Origin: Lachnospiraceae bacterium
Lineage (GTDB): Bacteria > Bacillota > Clostridia > Lachnospirales > Lachnospiraceae
Reading direction: 5' to 3'
Assembly: GCA_009774345.1 (NCBI GenBank)
Contig: VSNR01000176.1
Coordinates: 1 to 8,843, forward strand
Length of the DNA: 8,843 nucleotides
Part shown: positions 4,778 through 8,843 of the stretch, piece after piece
How positions within the stretch are numbered: the first letter of the stretch is position 1
How the letters are laid out: the number at the start of each line of letters is the position of its first letter
The notes under the pieces: model-generated
The model's input: the letters and a program-made list of their open reading frames with translations, nothing else
The model's database searches: none
Told to the model about the DNA's origin: nothing
Made by a program: the position numbers and the translations under genes

Positions 4778-6541
4778 TTGAAGATCAAATTAAAAACAAC
4801 AAAAGCAGTGCTTATCGCAGTGCTGCTCTCAAGCATAACAGCAATATTTCTGCATACCACGTCCAGCGCGCAGGAGCAAACCCAGCAGGACAGGGAAGTT
4901 GTGGTACTTCTTGACTGTAGCAAGTCCATGGAGGATGTGGACAGCCAGTACCTTGCCTTTGATTTTGTCAAAGGGCTGGCAGTTTCCATGCCGCGAAAAT
5001 GCAGGATGGGGCTTGTTGCCTATAATAACGGCGTATGTGCCAGTCTGCCAATAGGAAGCAGCAGTACAGATATCGAGAAGATTTTAAGCGGACTTCAATA
5101 CAGACAGTATGGAAATGCAGGTGCAGGTATGGAGGCAGCAGTGGCATGCTTTCAGAACAATCAGGCAGATAAGCAGATTCTATTGATTTCTGACGGCGAG
5201 ATTATGATGGATACGAAAGAAGGCACCGAAGAGTCAAATCAGCTGTTTGAGCAGTCTGTAGCAGAAGCAAAGAAGAGGAATATTGCGATCGATGTCCTTG
5301 CAATGGGAGAGCGGATACAGGAGGGGCACACGGTATATGCTGCTGCCGGCAGCACAGGGGGAACGCTGTATGAAGTTGAAGATTCTATGAAGTTGTGCAG
5401 TTATATAGAAAAATACCTGTCCGGCGAATGGGAAACCAGTGTCAGCCATGTCGGAAAGCTCGACGGCACGAAAGCAGAACTTACAGTGTCATTGCCGGAC
5501 TGCATCATGGAGAAGGCGAAAATACTCCTGATCGGAAGCCAGCAGAATGAAAATATGACACTCAGCGGCAAAGCGGGCAGAATGGATCTGTCAAAGGGCA
5601 GAAATTATACAGTGGTGGACATTGCGAATCCACTTTCAGAGCATATCAGCATACAGATGTCATCGGATACCCCTATGCAGGTTGATGCATATCTGTATAC
5701 AGAATACGAGTATACCATGAATACAGGGTATCTATATGAGGAAAATACACAGACTGCGCACATATGGGTAGAACTTGCCAATACAGAGGGACACAGGCTG
5801 CTGGACGGTCATCTGGGAAACGGGGAAATGGCGCTGTATCTGGATGGTCAGAAAACAGATTACACGATATCAGAGGGCAAGGCATGGATAGAGAATACGT
5901 ACAGCCAAAGCAGTACAGCACATTTGGAAGTTCGTTTTATGGACCCCGCAGGGAATTATTATGGTATACGGGAAGCAGAGGAAGAAATTATCGTCCCTGT
6001 CGTGGAGAAAGAGGAGGAGACGGACTGGTTTTTCTGGTCTGTAATTGGTTTGTTTATCATTGCTGTGGCAGGCGTTTTTGGCATTTCTTACAAAAAACGG
6101 AAGGGACAGCAGACGATAAGGCGCCAAGTGGCAGATCTGAGCAGCACAGCGCAGGTGGAAACGGCAGCGCCCAAAAATGACTTCTGCGGAAAAATCGTCG
6201 TGTATGTGATACATAATAAAAATGACATCGATTATCCGCCAGAGAGCATCAACCTGTTTGCCAGATGCCGCCGGGAAAGTATCACACTGGAGTGGATACT
6301 GGATACATGCAATCTGCCGCTGGATTTAAAGGGGGCAGAGAAGATTATCTTCAAGCCGGGAGCGGACAGAAGCCTTGTTGTCAAAAACAACAGCCGTGCG
6401 AGTGTGTTGATCGGCAGGGCGCTTCTGACAAAAGGGCAGTCTTACAACCTGTATTATCATGAGAAAGTAACTTTTATTTTTGATCAGGAGGATGCAGAAA
6501 TAGAAGTTCACTATAAAGATTTAAAACCAAACGAAAGATAG
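4778..6541 (+). CDS. Membrane-anchored von Willebrand factor A domain protein
   Basis: A 587-aa protein starting at TTG. Residues 1-31 are a signal peptide (M-K-I-K-L-K, a hydrophobic core, and a probable cut after S-S-A). A vWA domain covers about 40-215, with metal-site motif D46-C-S48-K-S50 and D139-G-E; the usual threonine of the site appears to be alanine (A114 in G-N-A-G-A-G). A beta-rich extracytoplasmic region follows, then one membrane helix at about 417-438 with K-K-R-K-G on its inner side. The cytosolic domain of about 150 residues has an FHA-like strand pattern but no clear phosphothreonine-binding motif. It sits in the cytoplasmic membrane with the vWA domain outside. It is the first gene of the operon and only 10 nt precede the sheath gene, whose AGGAGG overlaps its stop, so a role in anchoring or assembling the contractile apparatus is plausible but inferred. 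Confidence 0.85.
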   Translation: MKIKLKTTKAVLIAVLLSSITAIFLHTTSSAQEQTQQDREVVVLLDCSKSMEDVDSQYLAFDFVKGLAVSMPRKCRMGLVAYNNGVCASLPIGSSSTDIEKILSGLQYRQYGNAGAGMEAAVACFQNNQADKQILLISDGEIMMDTKEGTEESNQLFEQSVAEAKKRNIAIDVLAMGERIQEGHTVYAAAGSTGGTLYEVEDSMKLCSYIEKYLSGEWETSVSHVGKLDGTKAELTVSLPDCIMEKAKILLIGSQQNENMTLSGKAGRMDLSKGRNYTVVDIANPLSEHISIQMSSDTPMQVDAYLYTEYEYTMNTGYLYEENTQTAHIWVELANTEGHRLLDGHLGNGEMALYLDGQKTDYTISEGKAWIENTYSQSSTAHLEVRFMDPAGNYYGIREAEEEIIVPVVEKEEETDWFFWSVIGLFIIAVAGVFGISYKKRKGQQTIRRQVADLSSTAQVETAAPKNDFCGKIVVYVIHNKNDIDYPPESINLFARCRRESITLEWILDTCNLPLDLKGAEKIIFKPGADRSLVVKNNSRASVLIGRALLTKGQSYNLYYHEKVTFIFDQEDAEIEVHYKDLKPNER

Positions 6542-6551
6542 GAGGTAGAGA

Positions 6552-8744
6552 ATGAGCATTATCAAACAGACCAATAGGACGTTATTGTTTGAGGAGATCA
6601 ATCCAGAAAAACCGGATATCCTGACATTGATCGGTGATGTGCGTGGGATTGACAGTTTAAGTGATGAAAAGATCAAGGAAATGAACAAGGAGCTGCTTGT
6701 AAGGAATTTCGATGAATTTATCAATAAATTCGATCCAGTAGTGTATTCTTACTACAATGCAGCTGTTGAGACAGGGACAGGCAAGATTGTGTATACACTG
6801 CGCAAGCCGGAAACAATCCCAGAGGAAATGCTGACCGTGGTTCATCTAAACAAACAGAATGATTTCCTTAATATGCTGATGTCTCTGGTAGAAGCAAAGC
6901 GTTCCCAAAGTATTATCAACGTGGATTTTCAGTTTGACAAGCTGACAGACATGATATCCCCCAGAAAGGTCATGGAAGATATCAAACAGAATCGTAAGGA
7001 ACTTCAGTATGTATACAAAACATATGCAGAGCTGGAGGACGGTGACCCGCATAAGCTGGATGTGGCGGATAAGCTGAATATCATGTTCGAGGAAGCAAGC
7101 GTCAACTACAACAATGTTCTTGCGATGCTTCCACTGGCAATTGAAGATATCAAAACAAGACTTCTGCTGGGAGAGGCAGAAGAAAAGAAAGACAACACAC
7201 CGCTGACACTTGGCGTATTAAGTATGGATGAAAATGGAGAATTAAAAGTACTGGAAGCGCCAAAAGCAGAAACATCAGAGCTTATGGTAGTCGATGACAA
7301 TGTAAATGCCGGATTGATCGCAGCGCTGGAAGAAGACTATGAAACACTGAATGAGGAGAGCAGCGATTATGTGAAAGCGTTGGTGACAAGAACGTACTGT
7401 CCGCTGGCGTCTACCATGGTCAGCAATATTGACATCAAGCAGGAAGTCAGCAATTACAATTCATATCTGGAATTTTACAAGACTGCGAAGGATGATTTTA
7501 TCAAGGTCGTAAAGCCTTTAATCGAAAAGATACTGGGTGTGTGGGCATTTTTCGAACAATATCCGTCTAATATAAAGGGCATGAAGCCATCCATGTTCAT
7601 CACCAATATCTCGAATGACATGCTGGTAAAGGCAAATAACCTGCCAAGGCTGATTGCTTTTCTGAACACCGTGAATGCGAAAAATGATTTTGACAATGCG
7701 ATCTGGTACGGGATCGTGCCTTCTGTATCGCTGGACCAGAATTCGAATGTCCGCCTGACAAGACAGCGTTTTCAGGGCAACGAGAAGACCGAAAAGACGG
7801 GCGTCAACAGCGTGGAGGCGCTTGTGCGTCTGCTGGATGTCCTGAAGGATTATTCGGTACAGTGCTTTTTCAGCTATGAGACAGGGGACAAGACAACCTT
7901 TAATAACATGGCGACAGAAGGAATCGAAAAATATGAGGACCGTTGCAGCTCGCTGATCGGGAAGGCGTACAGCGAATATGCGATTCCATGTATCCCGAAC
8001 TTTACGATTATACCAAAAGAGAAATCCGGCGTAATACTGGACAATCGGATGCTCTTAAATGAAAACAACATGGCGGAGCTGTCGAAGGAGAAAGAGGATA
8101 TCATGAAACTCTGGATTGACGGCGTGTACGTCGGCGCTGCCTATATCGCAGCCGGGCTCGTCGCTGCGTACCAGTGCCCGGAATACCTGAAAGAAATGTT
8201 CAAGAAAAATGTTGATGCCGAACTTCCCGGCGTGCGGTTCGATATCGAGTCGGGTGATCATCCGCTTCGGGTGCATACGGTGATGGCAAAGGAAATCACA
8301 GGATTTACCAACACGATCAAGAATGAAATCAACCGGCACAGCTTCGGCTTCGTATTCTCGTCTGAGAATGCGGTGCTGGGTACAGAAAATATACATAACA
8401 TCATGGTTTATAAAGCGCGGAACCTCATGAGTGACGGCAAGGTGTACGAGCCGATTTACAAGACGCAGGTCACGACCTATATCGAGCGGATCCTGCGTCA
8501 CGCTACAGGCGACTTCAAACAGGAGAACATCGTACAGTTCTTCTCAAACAACCCGTCGAGCCAGAAGAGCAGATGGCAGGAGAAACGGGGATGTGTCAAT
8601 GCGGTAATTGGTGACGGTGATGACATTGAGTATGAGATAGACGAGGCAAATGGATACTGCGTGCTGAACATCACATTCAATGGCAATGTCAAGAATCTTG
8701 AGATTGAAATCAACCGTTTCAATTCAAATAACAGAGCAATGTAA
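6552..8744 (+). CDS. Contractile sheath-like protein, apparent TssB-TssC fusion
   Basis: A 730-aa soluble protein without signal peptide or membrane segment. Residues about 24-165 resemble the small type VI sheath subunit TssB (VipA). They have an early L-I-G-D-V-R-G, then L-L-V-R-N-F-D-E-F-I, then I-N-V-D-F-Q-F-D-K-L-T-D-M-I-S-P-R-K-V followed by Q-N-R-K-E-L. The last 130 residues have the alternating strand/helix order of sheath C-terminal domains (V-Y-K-A-R-N-L near 619, Y-I-E-R-I-L near 643, a terminal beta hairpin). The length is close to TssB (about 170) plus TssC (about 500). Sheath subunits polymerise around an inner tube and contract to drive it through a target membrane. AGGAGG at 6540-6545 is 6 nt before the ATG. 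The assignment is from remembered family patterns and is moderately sure; a phage-tail or extracellular injection sheath is the main alternative. Confidence 0.6.
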   Translation: MSIIKQTNRTLLFEEINPEKPDILTLIGDVRGIDSLSDEKIKEMNKELLVRNFDEFINKFDPVVYSYYNAAVETGTGKIVYTLRKPETIPEEMLTVVHLNKQNDFLNMLMSLVEAKRSQSIINVDFQFDKLTDMISPRKVMEDIKQNRKELQYVYKTYAELEDGDPHKLDVADKLNIMFEEASVNYNNVLAMLPLAIEDIKTRLLLGEAEEKKDNTPLTLGVLSMDENGELKVLEAPKAETSELMVVDDNVNAGLIAALEEDYETLNEESSDYVKALVTRTYCPLASTMVSNIDIKQEVSNYNSYLEFYKTAKDDFIKVVKPLIEKILGVWAFFEQYPSNIKGMKPSMFITNISNDMLVKANNLPRLIAFLNTVNAKNDFDNAIWYGIVPSVSLDQNSNVRLTRQRFQGNEKTEKTGVNSVEALVRLLDVLKDYSVQCFFSYETGDKTTFNNMATEGIEKYEDRCSSLIGKAYSEYAIPCIPNFTIIPKEKSGVILDNRMLLNENNMAELSKEKEDIMKLWIDGVYVGAAYIAAGLVAAYQCPEYLKEMFKKNVDAELPGVRFDIESGDHPLRVHTVMAKEITGFTNTIKNEINRHSFGFVFSSENAVLGTENIHNIMVYKARNLMSDGKVYEPIYKTQVTTYIERILRHATGDFKQENIVQFFSNNPSSQKSRWQEKRGCVNAVIGDGDDIEYEIDEANGYCVLNITFNGNVKNLEIEINRFNSNNRAM

Positions 8745-8761
8745 AAAAAGGAGGAAAACAA

Positions 8762-8843
8762 ATGGGATTTAGGCACTTAACAATGAAATCTTGCGCAAAA
8801 TGGCAAAATTTTTTGCGTAAGAAAAATACCTATGCCAATGCTG
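8762..8843 (+). CDS. Start of an unidentified small basic protein (cut by window edge)
   Basis: AGGAGG at 8749-8754 lies 7 nt before ATG 8762, only 17 nt after the sheath stop codon, so this is very likely the third gene of the operon. The 27 visible residues begin M-G-F-R-H-L-T-M-K-S-C-A-K-W and contain several basic residues. No family is recognised. In contractile systems the tube protein often follows the sheath gene, but nothing visible here supports that identity. A stem-loop (8791-8820) lies inside the visible part. Confidence 0.65.
   Translation, partial: MGFRHLTMKSCAKWQNFLRKKNTYANA
8791..8820 (+). repeat. 10-bp stem-loop inside the partial ORF
   Basis: TTGCGCAAAA (8791-8800) can pair with TTTTGCGTAA (8811-8820), with one G-U pair and a 10-nt loop. 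No T-run follows, so it is not a standard terminator. It could affect translation or mRNA processing after the sheath gene, or be chance. Confidence 0.3.

Noticed and set aside
5764..6180. 138-codon plus-strand ORF in another frame of the vWA gene
   Set aside because: Lies wholly within the vWA/membrane-anchor coding sequence; Gly/Arg/Ser-rich shadow translation.
8055..8501. 148-codon minus-strand ORF inside the sheath gene
   Set aside because: Shadow of the sheath coding sequence; no domain and no ribosome binding site context.
1..8843. tRNA, rRNA, CRISPR array, insertion sequence or attachment site
   Set aside because: No cloverleaf-like stretch, spaced direct repeats, transposase/integrase coding sequence or terminal inverted repeats were seen by reading; a dedicated search could not be run.

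Overview
This looks like chromosomal DNA of a Gram-positive, low-to-moderate-GC member of the Clostridia, most likely a Lachnospiraceae-type gut anaerobe. The reasons are the strong purine-rich Shine-Dalgarno sites (AGGAGG, GAGGTGAT, AAGGGGG), GTG and TTG starts, sigma-A promoters with extended -10 elements, tight operons, and the protein families present. The assignment rests on gene style only; no rRNA or other marker gene is in the window.

Layout. (1) 16-510, minus strand: the N-terminal, membrane-anchored sensor part of a methyl-accepting chemotaxis protein, ending in a stop before the second membrane segment; probably broken. (2) 738-2135, plus strand: a complete MATE-family efflux transporter with its own promoter and a clear intrinsic terminator. 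(3) 2245-4327, plus strand: a two-gene regulatory operon, a 76-aa XRE-type repressor-like protein followed by a 606-aa regulator built as HTH-TPR-HTH-TPR. (4) 4324-4461, minus strand: an easily missed 45-aa ORF with a strong ribosome binding site and a signal peptide, tail-to-tail with the large regulator and overlapping it by 4 nt. (5) 4494-4610: an intergenic control region whose centre is a 47-nt near-perfect dyad with extended -10 elements placed almost symmetrically on both sides. (6) 4778 to the end, plus strand: an operon encoding a membrane-anchored von Willebrand A protein, a 730-aa protein that reads as a contractile-sheath protein (TssB-like N-terminus, TssC/sheath-like C-terminus, in one chain), and the start of a further ORF cut by the window edge.

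How the parts may work together (inference). A large HTH/TPR regulator, a small exported peptide encoded beside it, and a dyad overlapping the -35 regions of two divergent promoters (one reading into the peptide gene, one into the vWA/sheath operon) have the layout of an RRNPP-type peptide-signalling switch (PlcR-PapR, Rgg-SHP, PrgX). Here it would control a contractile, type VI-like apparatus in a Gram-positive cell. Seen directly in the sequence are the ORFs, the ribosome binding sites, the dyad and the hexamers. The circuit and the contractile-system assignment are inferred from family resemblance recalled without a database search.
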